This document shows positions 1-30,078 of a stretch of 64,000 nucleotides of DNA, piece after piece. The stretch lies in the NCBI GenBank assembly GCA_030159075.1, contig BROG01000941.1, positions 1 to 64,000 of the forward strand. The letters run 5' to 3'. The notes below the pieces were generated by a model, which saw nothing but the letters and a program-made list of their open reading frames with translations, was not told the DNA's origin and made no database searches. Each line of letters begins with the position of its first letter. The first letter of the stretch is position 1. Origin of the DNA: Atrina japonica. Taxonomy: Eukaryota > Mollusca > Bivalvia > Pterioida > Pinnidae. The translations under genes and the position numbers were made by a program.

Positions 1-2990
1 CTTCAAAAATGTTTGTAAGGATTTTAAACTAGAATTATTTTCTTCTTTTAACATGATATATACCAGAATCAGTTAGTAAATGTTTTCTGTTTGACCTGAC
101 CTACTATTAATCTAACTTGTTTCTACAGTATTTCTTCTTACTGCCACCAAATTATTTTACAGCTGTATTTTAGACACTAGTCCATTGGTATCATTTTACT
201 AAGTACAACATACTCTTGTTCATTTAGCATGTGTGTGTGTTTGTGTGACAAAGGCTTCATTTTCAACGATATGTTAACTATGTGAAAATATTTATTTGTT
301 CCTGTGTATGGACTTATTTTAAATCCATGTATTTTGTGTTGTGACATCAGTGGCTGTTTGGTGTTAGGAATCATTACAGAATGCCTGTGTTGCCTTTTTC
401 ATTGTTAAGAGGTTATTGGCTATTTTGAATATATTAAAGGATATTTCTCTATGAATAGAATTATTGCAATGATCACCTTTTTTCTACATTTATTATGATG
501 TAAAAAATAAGTCTGAAATTTGTGATTGTTGAGCTTTTGTAATTCAAATTCTTATTAAAACTTGCTCCGAATAAAAGAAATGATTGTAATGAAGTACTTA
601 TATTTGAGGAATTACATAAAGGAGAACAACATCCTTAAACCATGTCGTCTTATTAGTCAGGTGCTCTGTACTACACAGGTTTTATTTGGAAGTTTCCCAA
701 ATTATTTCCTAGATCAATGATTTTACCTGGTTATATCTTCTATATTCTCTTTTAAACAATAGAAAATTATATATAAGATTGATTATGTTAGTGGCTGGTT
801 TTTATTATCTGCCACAAATGTACTATTTGTATCAAGACTGTTCTCATTCTAAATGTGATCCTTTTACTTGTCACCTGTATTTTTATGTATAATGAAAAGG
901 AGAAAAAGTTTTGATAACAGAGGAATGATTATCTTCGACATGCAGATTTATTATGGTTTGTTCAGTTGATTCTTTTGTGTACTTAAGTTGTGTTATTTGA
1001 TTAAATGAAATTTATAGAATTATTTGGTTTCAGATTTGCAAAGAAATTAGAAAAAATATCGAATAATAACTACATTAAAGAATGAAATAAAATCATGTTT
1101 CTCTTGTAGCAGAGCTTAGCAGTTTTGAAAAATAATCCTGGGATTAATTATAGATATTTTTATAACTAGTCAGCATGTTCGTTGCTCATTAATCATGTTG
1201 TACCTGTATATTGGAGAAATCATTTTTCACAATTAAAATTGTCGCAATTTTGTAAATAAACTCGCACTTTATACATTATTCCATTATTGTTTTATCTAGT
1301 AGCACAATATCTCACAGAAACCTGGTTGTTTTGGTATCAGAATCATTAATAACAAAGAAAAACACACTTGAAACAAAAACACACGGAACAAAAACAAAGA
1401 GGTGTTTTGTATGATGTTAGATAATAATTAGAAAGTCCATTTGATATTAAGGTACATTTCAGTAGTATCTAATTAAGATGTTGAAAATCATGTATTCTTC
1501 TGTCGTAGATGATGATAAAATGTTCGCAAAAATTTTGTTTTGGTTGCAATCAAATTATGACTGGTGCTTCAGGTTTGAAAAAAATGATAATCTACTTTAA
1601 CATGTAAAAATAACAAAAGTGTGTCTTTTTCCTGTAATGTTACATGTCTTACTGCCATAAAAACTTTCCTGTAATTGAAAACTGAAAATTTGTAACACAG
1701 AAAATTTCACTTTTGTCATATCTACCTAATTGTTGTATCTTCATGCTGAAACTTTGAGAGGGCTCTACATTAAACCTTCAACTTCAGTCAAATTTTATTT
1801 TGTTAATTGGTTAACCTTCTGAAGATATATTTGGGGAAAAAAAACATAATACTTTTAGTCTGGAAATGTTTGGAAAAGTGTAAGAAATATAAGTGTTTCA
1901 GTTAAGAGTATGTGATCAGGGTGAATGAATCTCCGGAAAATGTCTTATATCAATTCTTCAGCATTGTAGGCTAATGTAGCCATGTGAAGACTGTCACAAC
2001 CAATTTTACTTCATATTGGTAGAGATGTCAAGCTTTAGTGTATGCTCTTTGGCGACCTTGTTTTGCAATGGTTTTAGGTAATCAACTTGTTATTGATATT
2101 TTTTCGCTCCTGTATGTTAAGCTACATCTAAAGTAATCGTGTTGTATGTGTACAGAAAATGTAAATTTTGATACTTGTGTCATAGGAATATAATTGTACA
2201 GAGGCATTGTTTTATGAGGTATGCCATTTCTGTAAAATAAAAGAAAATCATTATACTTCAGACATATTATTAGCTGTTATTATTTTCAAATGTAACGAGG
2301 AAAAAAGAAAAAATATTTCGGGTTTGATTCTTGGTACTTAATCAGGCTTTCCAAATGCTGATGACTGTTACAGCCTTTTGGATGAGACTTAAAGGCATAC
2401 AGGCTGTCATTTTGATGAAAACATTTCCTGATTAGACCAAAACTTTGAAAATTCTAAAAAGAAATACTGTACATATATTGATGTAGAAAATTTTAATCTA
2501 TGCATATATTGCCTAGAATGAAAGAAATGTGTTGACAGTTTATATTCCTGGCATCAACGTGAGAATATAAATGATTACATGCCCATTATTCACATTCATT
2601 TTTTTAACAAATACGATATTATAACAAGTTTTTATCATCCTGGAATATTTAAAAACATTTTAATTGTATAAAAAGTTGAATACAGTGTATTTGAAACTCA
2701 AAAATACAAAAAATCCATTTTCATAGCTTGTATGATTTTAAACCATGGCATGTTAAGGAACCCTCACTACATTCACACTTCACTTAGTGCTCCAGATAAA
2801 ATGTATTTTATACATATAAACATAATACCAGAGTGATAGTTCTCAAAACAATCGTTTCTCTCAGTTAGACTTCATCAGTTGAGCTCCAATTTTATAAAAG
2901 ATGCCTATTTTCTAAAGAGAAAATCACCGAAATACTAGGTTCATGACTACCCTTGGGGACTCGAGCAGTCCACCAGCATACATCTAATCA
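1..2990. other. AT-rich stretch with no recognisable gene
   Basis: No reading frame with family resemblance and no plausible exon with splice sites was found on either strand. The plus strand is T-rich, and an AATAAA occurs near 2236, so this could be the long 3' UTR of a plus-strand gene starting left of the window. That is only a guess. A 50-bp dispersed motif (TTTCT..CA.TTAGACTTCATCA type) lies at 2843-2895 and recurs at 30536 and 33709. Confidence 0.4.
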
Positions 2991-2998
2991 ATAGATCG

Positions 2999-3480
2999 AG
3001 GCGTGCAAAATGTATTCATGCACTATTATTTTTTACAACATATTTCATATAAAACAACATTTTCCCCAAAAATTATTGTGAAGCCTTTTCTTATCGCATT
3101 TCAATAGAATTTTCACTGTGAAAAAATAATTGAATACTGTTTCATTATTTATTTCGAATTTTAATTTTTTGAATCAGAAGTTGAAAGATTTATTTATTTA
3201 AACTGAAAACTTTTAAGTTTTTTTATGACAGCTCCTGTATATGTAAGTAAAATTGTGATGTATAATTTTTACTTTGTTTCAGTTGTCAAATCTTTGAAAT
3301 GAAACATTTGAATATTGCACACAAAAATCAATGAAACTTTGAAGCATTCTCTTTTTAACGGCGAAATTGTATTGGAATGCGATAAGAAATGGCTTCACAA
3401 TAATTTTGGGTGAAAATGCAGTATTATAATAAATAATATATTAAAAATTAATAGTGCATGAATACTTTTTGCATTAGCCT
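2999..3480. mobile_element. Foldback MITE with about 115-bp inverted arms
   Basis: The left arm (2999-3115) and right arm (3362-3480) are imperfect reverse complements over almost their whole length. Both carry the blocks GTATTCATGCACTATTA, AATTATTGTGAAGCC and TTCTTATCGCATT at the same spacing in opposite orientation. About 250 bp of AT-rich DNA without coding potential separates them. Long inverted arms around a short non-coding core are the signature of a non-autonomous foldback/MITE element. No target-site duplication was resolved, so the superfamily is unknown. Confidence 0.75.
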
Positions 3481-3639
3481 AGCACAATATAAATCTGGCG
3501 TGTAAAATAAGATGAGTCTGGACTGATTGTTAATTTCTGTAGCAGACTTAATTGTCGGTATGAATAGAAATTAATAATGATTAAGCCCAGATGAGAGATT
3601 GTTTATCAAGTAAAAATGATGAAGTACCAATTAATAATC

Positions 3640-6245
3640 GAAACTCAAGTCATTGGAACACGACGAATTAGATGATCAATGGGTTCAACATGAAGAGCAA
3701 TTGCGAATCCCAAACGGGATAAGACCAGGTGTCGGAAGGAGTCAGCATCCTCTGTTGACATGCCACATCCATCGCAAATGTTCCATGGAAACATTTGTAG
3801 TACGACGAACGGGTCAAATTCGGTGAAACGGTAAAGTTTGGTGAAGAGATCAAGTTCAGTGAAAAGCACAATTGGCGAAAGGGAGTCACTGTCTGTGGCC
3901 GTGCTCCAGAATACTGACCAAGGTAATTCTGAAATTCTGAATTATTTATGGACAGGACGTCATCGATATACCTGCAAGTAAAATTGAACCGAAATGCTAA
4001 CTGTTTGTTCCCTTTGGAGAGCAGAGACTGTATAAATTCCGCTTCATATGAATACAAAAAGATGTCAGTCAAAAGAGGTGCACGATTGGTACCCACTGGA
4101 ATGCTGACAATCTGTCTGGAAACTTTTCCTGCAAAAACCACGAATATGTTGTCCACCAAAAACCCCAGCATATTGATAATATCGTTCTCCGTGTACTTGT
4201 TATTGGAATTTCGAGTGTTCCTTCACAAAATAAGGTTACTCATGACCTAATACAAAATATTTATAATTGCGATTTCCATTTTTGTATACAAAGGAGTTTT
4301 GCATAATAGATGTTAACCTGTTTTTTTGAGTTTTTGATGAGGAATTGTTGTGTAAAGGGTCGAAAAAACAAAAGACTTGATGCTTGTAATACGGTTGAAA
4401 TTTGGAGACTTTAAATGTTCCAACAATTTTTTTGCATTCTTTAGGATCCACATCTGATTGACTCCGCATCTGGAGTAGACTGTTGTGCAGTACTTTTGAA
4501 GACCTTGTTTAATATGTGTAAGAAGTTTGGTCAGTAAAATAGATAAAGGCTTGGTGGACCACTTCGATGACCCCGCAATGAATTTTTGGAATCTTATAAA
4601 TGTGTGGCAATTCAAGCTCCGCGTCATTTGTGGGTATTTCAAACGCTGTGAGAACGGATTTACGATTATCTAATACTTCAGTGGTAGATAAATCAGCGAG
4701 AGTGTATGTAGGATTCCAGGAAGTGTGTTGAGTCCAAGTTCCTCTTGTAGAATGCTGAAGTAGTATCGCTTGAAGACAAATGTGAAGTTGTTAGATGCTT
4801 TGTCAGCAGGGACGATGATAAAATTTTCGTGTGGGCGGGAAAGTTCTCCGACAACCTTGGGATCACAAAAAACTGAATTGTGTTTTGTCTTGACAGCATG
4901 TTTAAGTCGTCGAATTCTTTGTTTAAGAACATTACCGATCGACTCAATTGACTCTCGAAGAGTATCAAGTTCGACATCTTCTTTCTAAGCCCAACTTATG
5001 ACGTACTCTTCACATGCGTCCTTAATAATTTCAAAATTTTGGCGCCATGGAATCGAGACAGGTTCCCTATATTTTGGGCCTTTGCATAATAGATACTTCA
5101 GTTTTCTGTTACGTAAAATGTTGAGATTACCTGTCAAAACATGACCACATGGAGCGTACATGAACTCCGATGTCGAAGATGTACAAGGTGGAAGATTCTG
5201 CGAAAAGTTGGGTAAATTGGGTTGCTGCCGACTACCTTTGTAATTAGTTTAGTTTAAACATATTTTATTTCGTAATACAGTGAAATAGGATTGGGCAAAA
5301 GTTATAACAACGTTACAGTAGCCCTCTCCTTAGAATTTACAACATATCAGTTGGTCAGAAATGGCGACATAAATATTGATGTACTGATATATAGGAATAT
5401 AATAAGAAAAAAAATAAATAAAAGACGAAGAGATATGTAAGATGAAGGATGGAGGTGAGTGGGTAAGGTGGATAGAATAAGGTTGGGACACTTCTTCAGG
5501 GTACAATGCCAGATGTATTTTGAATTAAACCGTTTGCTGTTTTTAATAAAGTCTTGCACTGCTAACATAATTTGTTCATTTTCTCGCTCTGTAAGGTTTT
5601 CATTACCAAATAGAAGTTTTTTCACAGTAAGAGGTCAGAATATCTGAAGCTAGTTTATAAGGATATCTCTGGGGACAGCACACAGTCTACAATTTAATAG
5701 ATTGTGGGATACATTTTCCGTGGGTGAACCACACAGACAGGATGGAGAATTAGTTGAATTTACTCTGTAACTTTGTAATTGAATATTTTAGAGGCAACTG
5801 AACGCGTATAGCTATAGGAAATACATGGTGAATCTTTGTATTGGAAGTATGGAGGGATCATACTTTGGACGGATTTTTCGTTCAAAATATTGCTGATATT
5901 CAAAGCGTCAATGCCCTTATTGACAAATTTGACATTGATAAACGGACAATTACTCGTTTCTTTATGTTCATTAGTCCTAACAGCTTTGAATAATCTGTTG
6001 TATGAAATGTCCAAAATGATACCATGAAGTCGATACTCTGAAGAACCAGCATCAGTGAAACATACTGTCATCGTAGATTTGTATAAGTCATGTACTGTTT
6101 CCAAAGGGAGTGAGTACAGTTTTGTACGAATATGGTGAAGACCTAATTGACGATTGACAAATGGAAGACAATAATCGAATGTGACATTGTGAATCTCGGG
6201 TTTGTTATATTTCCTTGAGCCATGGCTGCGAGGTCATCTACTGGT
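3640..6245 (-). pseudogene. Degenerate Penelope-like element (reverse transcriptase)
   Basis: Read on the minus strand, pieces of one RT protein appear in order. The N-terminal region (6200-5770) includes SYTRSVASKIFNYK. It continues at 5225-4990 with CGHVLTGNLN and KGPKYREP. The RT core (4977-3900) has FSTLYTTIP, then a GTNRAPLL...SYEAEF block and the catalytic-type YIDDV box. After the YIDDV region the reading jumps to a 3' tail (about 3780-3690) resembling the other tail copies at 20.9, 44.3, 61.9 and 63.9 kb, so the C-terminal RT and nuclease are missing. Frameshifts and stops break it throughout, and a 525-bp insertion splits the N-terminal part. The Penelope-like assignment rests on the order and wording of these motifs; a sister RT lineage is possible. 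It is certainly not an active copy. Confidence 0.75.
5246..5770 (-). mobile_element. 5'-truncated non-LTR retrotransposon fragment nested in the RT relic
   Basis: This 525-bp insert is flanked by an exact 10-bp direct repeat, CTTTGTAATT, at 5236-5245 and 5771-5780. On the minus strand it begins inside an RT C-terminal coding region: a C-x-CG-x8-H-x4-C zinc-knuckle-like block (near 5740-5690) is followed by KKLLFGNENL...QDFIKNSKRF (5625-5520). That is the usual end of LINE-type endonuclease-RT proteins. It ends in non-coding 3' DNA with TTTAAACTAAACTA next to the repeat. 5' truncation plus a target-site duplication fits target-primed reverse transcription. The reading frame is broken. Confidence 0.8.
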
Positions 6246-6524
6246 TCGGTTAAATAGATTTAAAACGTTTACTGATTGGCATCCAGGACTGGTAAAATTC
6301 CCTACGCTATCGACATGATCATTGCATCCATATGGTGCAGCAGTTTCCAGCTGTCGAATCTAGTGTTCAAGGATGTCAAAACCTTCATTTATTTTATTTG
6401 TGTTTCATATGATATATACACCCATTTCTTATTAATAGGTTTGGTGTAAAAATTATGCAGAGATTTTATTTGCATTCAACATTGTTAATTAAAGGTGCAT
6501 CAACTGCGTTTTAATTTTTCTGAT

Positions 6525-6690
6525 TTGACACTTTTCAATTGCAACTGAATAACTCAACCTAGCTTTTTGTTTTTTAATACCACACTGGACCTGACTTAAT
6601 TTTCACAAAATATAAATGAATATAAGAATTTTTAGGCTTGTGTATTTGATATCGTAGATCAAGTAAAAGTAGAAAAAATCAAATATGTAT
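6525..6690. repeat. Partial copy of dispersed palindromic repeat family
   Basis: It shares TTTTCACAAAATATA(A/T)A.GAATATAAGA and a following AGTACAAGT/AAGTAAAAGT block with copies at 25.87-26.17, 63.47-63.71 and (part) 10.8-10.97 kb. The left segment matches the AGTTAATCAATTGCAA block of those copies in reverse orientation. It is non-coding. Confidence 0.5.
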
Positions 6691-6699
6691 TTTTTGATA

Positions 6700-7437
6700 A
6701 GCAGAGCTGATGTCCCTTTAAAACGTGGATTTTACAACAGAATGGGAAAATAACGACTTATAACAACGACATAATTTTGAAGGTAAAAACACTGCATTTA
6801 ATAAGTGTGGTATAGACCTGTTCCCAATAACTGCTGTCCTACTTATTTCACCTGCACACAAACACATCCGCGAGGTTTCAAGAAGTTTCGTACCCAATTT
6901 AAATATTACCCATTGAAAGACAAACAATACACACGGTACAATTTAGCTTTCATTGTTTACGAAACTTCTTGATACCTTACGGGAGTATTTGTTTTAGGGT
7001 GAAATAAATAGGACCGCAGTTGTTGTGAAAAGGTATATTGTACCAAAGATCTCGGGAAGTTACCTGGAGCATTGTGATGACATCTCGATATAAATACAAA
7101 ATTCTTGGCGAGAGGTGAAAAACAATTAAACAAAGAAAATGTACAAAAAGATAACGGAATTATTAACAATTTGAATTAAAAGTTACCCAAGTTGTTGAAT
7201 TGTCATCATTGAAGTACTTTGAAATGTTGAATAGGCATTTTTTTAAAATTAAATTATGGAGGAATTTGTAATTCTAGAATAAAGAATTTTCTAATGTGTT
7301 CGAAGCAATGTTGACTGATTTTTTAAAAAGCAGTTATTGAATATGGGGCCATACGGACAAACATGGTTAACCTGAAATAAATGTTTACAGGAACTCTTTT
7401 ATAGGAAATTTTATGTTTATGATATTCATAAACCAAT
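6700..7437. other. Intergenic, nothing recognised
   Basis: Only short unrelated frames are present. No splice-bounded exon, RNA gene or repeat arms were identified here. Confidence 0.4.
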
Positions 7438-7440
7438 GGG

Positions 7441-7614
7441 TGGTTGTGACTTCTGATGGACCGTTTTTGTGGTTGTGACTTCTGATGGACCGTTTGGGTG
7501 GTTGTGACTTCTGATGGACCGTTTTTGTGGTTGTGACTTCTGATGGACCGTTTGGGTGGTTGTGACTTCTGAAGGACCGTTTGGGTGGTTGTGACTTCTG
7601 ATGGACCGTTTGAG
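7441..7614 (+). repeat. 29-bp minisatellite, six copies
   Basis: Six head-to-tail units start at 7441, 7470, 7499, 7528, 7557 and 7586, each containing GGTTGTGACTTCTGATGG. Neighbouring units differ mainly in the last five bases (TTTTT versus TTGGG, partly alternating), a sign of two-unit amplification. 29 is not a multiple of three and the minus strand lacks stops, so all three minus frames read through the array as the same shuffled peptide. Those frames are artefacts of the repeat. Confidence 0.95.
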
Positions 7615-7619
7615 TCTCC

Positions 7620-9360
7620 GGTATACAAAAACCCAGCAACTAGTATTTTTGTACCAGCTGATTTGTTTATACTGAAGTAATACTGTGTGTTTATAGCACT
7701 GTTCAGAACTCAAAAGCCAAGGTAGTTATCTCTTTTAACAGATTCCTAAACGGCTTCCGCAATACATGAAATAAATATGTTTAGTATTTGACTTTGTAAG
7801 ATCCCCTTTACTCTTTCTGATTTATTCTAAACTCGAGCTCAACTGATAATTTCATTGACAGGCCTACAGCATTCGAGAGACAAAGTATAGTATGGATGGT
7901 TGTTACTTACTTGTTTTTCAACGAATTTTCATCCCCGTTGCCGAAACGACAACTCTTTTTATCAATACCAAGTACTGACAAGGAACCATAGTATAACAGC
8001 AAAGTTTACCTACTAGTAAATTACAGGTGCTATATGGTCTTCGGTCAGACCAAGTTGATATCCAACCCAAAGCCATTCTTTCTTTTGTGCTCAGAAAATA
8101 CAACATATCACTCCACGCTTTCTTCAGTACATATGAATTAATGTTCATGGATTGAAATAAAGTACGAAAAGAATTAGTTCGCAATTCTAAATTTATGAAG
8201 GTTATTCAATTCTCACATTCATCAAATATTTTTTTTCTGGCATATTCCATGATTTCTGTAGGTAGAGTAGTTTAATGTGCTTTTTGTATTTGCCCCTTTA
8301 CAGACTCACGTATACCACAACATTATAGTGTCAATTGTCAAGGGTGTTTTTGTCTCGCACTTGGTCGTATACGGTTTATGGTCGGTGTACAACCATTTTG
8401 TTAATACACTATCAACGTTTTTGTATAATGCCCTCTATTTATCTAATCAATAAACTTAGAAAAATTGTATCTTATGTGTTTCCATACCCGCATAAACAAT
8501 ACCATCCGTTTGTTGACTTTTTATTTGTAAATACAATGTCTTTTGACCAGCATGTATTTTAAAAAATTTTTCATTATAAGATATATTGATATGCCGAAAG
8601 TTTAAAATGCTTCCGATCTGACTTCATATCAGTACTATACTCATACTCGAAAGGGATTTAGAAAACAGAATAGAATATCTTTCTATCATGAACAAATATT
8701 GCAAATGTCGTACATGCGAGTATATGTTTAGCTTGGTGCTCCACTGTTATTTCAGTACATAGATTTGTTCAAAATCTGTATCCCTTAGCTGGTTTCTGAA
8801 AACCATTATAAAGTATTAATTTTTAATTAACGTGATACAAATAAACATAACTTGCAGTAGTCACTATCATTCTGAAGACAATGAATAACATTGATTTTTA
8901 TTTCGAAAATTTCAACGTGCGTGATTCTCTTTCAATATTGATGACTATAGACTCTTTAATGATTATTAATACCAGACAGATATCAGTATCCCCAGTAAAT
9001 TGACTTGATCCCTATACCGATACGTCCCACCAAACAATGATGGTTACCATATATAGAGCAGTATAAATTCTTAGTTTGTACATATGTTTACGACATACAT
9101 TGTGTATGTTAATGAGTGAATCAGGGATTATTCCTATATTCATTACTTTCGATTTGAGAATACTACATTTGTAAGGTATTGTGGTCTCTGTAATACAGAC
9201 AAAATCAAGATTTGTATGTCATAAATTAGTTTACCAATAGCTTAAGGAATATGGTGTTTACTGTTTGAAATAAACAAACAAACATAAAAGTAAAAACAAT
9301 ATATCAAATAGTTTAATACCTTTTTCGATATGTGTTAAAATACAACCGATCAAATCAAGC
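7620..9360. other. Intergenic, nothing recognised
   Basis: Small frames of 75-90 codons occur on both strands (for example 7918-8184 minus and 8335-8562 plus). None shows a domain, compositional sign of coding, or credible splice context. Confidence 0.35.
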
Positions 9361-9366
9361 TACTGA

Positions 9367-9461
9367 GATTACGAATCACTTTTTTGGATTCGAGATTAAA
9401 CATTGGTGTTTCAATACATCTACGAGAATTAATCTCGAATCCAAAAAGTCGATTCGTAATC
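9367..9461. repeat. Long hairpin (33-bp arms)
   Basis: The arms at 9367-9399 and 9429-9461 are reverse complements with about two mismatches (GATTACGAATC...TTTTTGGATTCGAGATTAA), separated by a 29-bp loop. No coding function was seen. It may be a tiny foldback element or the remnant of one. Confidence 0.8.
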
Positions 9462-9711
9462 TTTAATATGAAATAAAACTTTGATATCTTCGAAGTGGAC
9501 AAAAAGATAATATTAAACTTCATTACTTTCTTGAATATCCATCGCAATGTTCTGTTGTCCTTTGTCCCGAGAGGAATTTATTACATCGCCTACAATACAG
9601 AAAAATGAGAACAATAAAAAAAAACACGCCATATACAAGAAAACAAGGGATGATACCTTTTTGATTTTTTATTTCGAAAAGTGTTTAAAGTGACACTCAA
9701 CAATTTTCCAG

Positions 9712-9897
9712 TTATATGGTGGCGGCAAGCTATTAATAGTTTAGGAGATAACCCGGTTACAACATACCCGGGAAGAGATTCCCGGCCTTTCGCAAATAAA
9801 CTGACACAAAAGTTAGCCTAGGTTCCGGTGGGTCTCGAACAGTACTAAGCAAAAGTAAGATAATTGCAATGCTCTAACCACTCAGTCATAGAAGCAC
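9712..9897 (-). mobile_element. tRNA-derived SINE, family A
   Basis: Read on the minus strand, an A-box-like TGACTGAGTGGTTAGAGCA is followed about 40 bp later by a B-box-like GTTCGAGACCC. These form the Pol III promoter of a tRNA-like head. The body that follows (CACCGGAACCTAGGCT..., GTCAGTTTA.TTGCGAAAGGC..., CCGGGTATGTTGTAACCGGG) is shared with copies at 26.5-26.69 kb (plus) and about 60.92-60.99 kb. The head is too diverged to be called a working tRNA. Confidence 0.75.
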
Positions 9898-9909
9898 GAT
9901 GATACTGTT

Positions 9910-10690
9910 TGAGGAGGATTCGTGTTAGAATGTATTGACACTGTATTCCGAAGGCCAGTGAAACTTAAACTGACTACGTGAGAAAGTTGACCAGCGTTCT
10001 TAATAAAACGACATGTTTTCTTTTCTAGTGTACAACATAACCAGGTTTTCTCCACCATCATTAAAATCAGACGCCATTACGTCATCGCCTCTGAAAATGT
10101 TGGATATGGCGTAAACCACTGTAATATATCATCTAAACAATGGATTTTTATGTTACTAAATGTGGTGCATTTAATTATTATGAGTGAAAGAAGGGATGGT
10201 GCCCAGTTTAAGATAAAATGGTTATTTGTTGAGGATTAAATGCACATGAAATAACCAGATACATGTATATACAGGTAACATTATTCTCATGGAATATTTT
10301 AAAATTTATACTATATGCCTGGATACCCCCCCCCCGATTAATTTCGCCATTTTATGACACAAAACTTATTCACCTTCTTTTAGATTCACCCGAAATCACC
10401 ATAGTCTCATGAATGACATGTATATCTTTGCTTAAGTTATTGAACATTTTCGCTTTCATTTTAAATTCGCTCTCTTATCTAAATGCAAAATGGAGAAAAT
10501 TAAACGGGCGCGAAAAATTCCATATGAACAGTATGACAGTTTATATAAATAACACTGAAACAAACCTAATATCAAATTAATCCTAGATGCCGATTTTTCC
10601 TGTTGTTTACCCTTCCTCCATTGCATGGCAGATCTTTTTACTTTGGCTACAATGAGTAAAATAATAGTGATGTTAGTTATCCTTCATTTA
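9910..10690. other. Intergenic, nothing recognised
   Basis: AT-rich sequence with a short poly-C run near 10328. No gene or repeat structure was supported. Confidence 0.35.
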
Positions 10691-10794
10691 AACTTTTCTT
10701 TTATCTTAAATCTTTTGGCATAGTGCTGACATAGCAGGAATTTTATATTTATATTTTTTTTTACATACCCGTCAATGACGGAAGTACTATGGTA

Positions 10795-10965
10795 TACCGT
10801 TGTCCGTCCGCGCATGAAAATGGGGTCAGGCCCAAATAGTAAGGTTGAGTTAATCAATTGCAATTGAAAATGTGCAAAACCTAGGTTTCTCAAGCAATGC
10901 ATTGTAATTTAATTTTTTTTATGCCTGTGTGTATCTCTTTTTTGTTACATACCGTAGTAAAAAAG
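10795..10965. repeat. Partial copy of dispersed palindromic repeat family
   Basis: It carries AAGGTTGAGTTAATCAATTG, then AACCTAGGTTTCTCAAGCAAT and TTTTTATGCCTGTGTGTATCT. These blocks appear in the same order near 63600-63700, and partly in reverse at 25880-25990. Confidence 0.55.
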
Positions 10966-11019
10966 CTAATAACCTACTTTTAACGCTACGTTAAAAACTA
11001 CAAATAAGCTTCACATAAT

Positions 11020-11025
11020 TTTATT
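11020..11025 (-). terminator. Candidate poly(A) signal of the class C GPCR gene
   Basis: AATAAA on the minus strand, about 130 nt past the stop codon at 11152 and in an AT-rich context. It is the first canonical hexamer noticed downstream of the stop. No transcript evidence is available. Confidence 0.4.
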
Positions 11026-11151
11026 CGGACAGACCTTATGTAGCATAAACATTGACAGAAGTTAAATTAAATTAAACATATATTTGATTGATATGACCAT
11101 ATGCATGTATTTATCTACGTGTTATAGAAATTCGGACCTCAACTTTAATAA

Positions 11152-28862
<17,711 letters not shown>

Positions 28863-28867
28863 CCTTT

Positions 28868-29384
28868 CTGTAGAATATAAACAGTAATTAATTAATGATC
28901 GTGAATCTTTGATATCTGAAAATACATGTACATATGAAGATATGTTTAATTTACTTATAAAACTCATAGTATATGGGTGGGCATGATGTTCTTATATGTG
29001 CAGTGATAAAATGAGGGGTCTTCTAATGCCATACCTTCCATAGTAACACTGGAGCTCAATTTTTGTGTGTTTCGATATATCGTCACTTTCGTCGAGGTTT
29101 GACAAACAAAGAGAATCCATATCTTTCCCACTAGAAACCCAAGGGAGTTATTATTGGGTGTTACGTATCGAACAAGGGACCATTTGCTGTTTGAAGCGAG
29201 TTTTAACAACAAATCTACAGCAAGCTGTCTATAACACTATGTATACACAGAGAATTCATATCATTATGTGCATGTCTGGTGCATTCACTAACAATAGTTG
29301 TCAGAAGACAACAAATCTAGCCGTAAATAGATGTAAATTTTCAAAATAGGTGTTTGACTTACAGCTGTCAGGTTTTAAGATCAT
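28868..29384. other. 5' flank / first intron of the GPCR gene, no further exon identified
   Basis: A clear acceptor (TATTCTACAG) precedes the start-codon exon at 28867, so at least one non-coding exon should lie further up on the minus strand. It could not be located from sequence alone. Confidence 0.45.
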
Positions 29385-29895
29385 GGTACGGTAAATATTT
29401 GATTCCTCCGGCCCAGGCTAAGAGTTTTGAAAAGTAGGTCAAAATTAAAGGTCAAGATCACTAGGTCAAAAGTCAAGATACCAAATGAAATATCTGGCCA
29501 TAACAAATCTATATGTGAAGTATCAAAGACTTATCCCTCATGGTTTAAAAGATAAATACAAGGTTAATGTAGGTCAAATTCTGATGTCAATGTCATTCGT
29601 TCAAAAGTCAAGACATCAAATGAAAGCTGTTGTCACAAAAAATATATATGAAACATCAAAACCCTTTCCCTTGGTTTATAATATATAGCAACGTTAAACG
29701 TTGTTAAAAAGTAGATCAAAACCCAACGTCAAGATTACTAGGTCAAAGGTCATGGTTCTGGTCATGAGAAATCTATATGTGAAATATCAAAGTCATGTCC
29801 CATGCAGTTAGCAAATATAGGCCAGGTTAAAGTTTTGTCTACGGACAACAACGGAGTATGCCATACGCTCTTCGGACTTTCGTCCCGGTGACCTT
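29385..29895 (+). repeat. Mollusc-type element with internal ~140-bp repeats
   Basis: Three diverged tandem units share CTAGGTCAAAGGTCA, AAATGAAA..., AAATCTATATGTGAAATATC and TATCCCTCATGGTTTA. They are followed by a terminal block with TCTACGGACAACAACGGA and TTCGGACTTTCGTCCCGGTG. This GTCAAAGGTCA / GTGAAATATCAAAG style of repeat is common in bivalve genomes (from memory). It is non-coding. Confidence 0.6.
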
Positions 29896-30078
29896 AAAGG
29901 ATAGAAAAGAATGATATATTTAAGCACACTCCCATAAGTTGATGGGACTGAAGGATAAAATGATACTTATATTTCAATAGTTAAACATTAAGTACTTGCT
30001 GCATTATCTATTTAAAGAAAGTTAAACATCACCGTATCATTGTTAAGAATATACTTTATGAGATAATGATTATATATG

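Noticed and set aside
7323..7713. Three overlapping minus-strand frames with PSEVTTT repeats
   Set aside because: All three frames of a 29-bp repeat read through as shifted versions of the same peptide, with no start context or domain.
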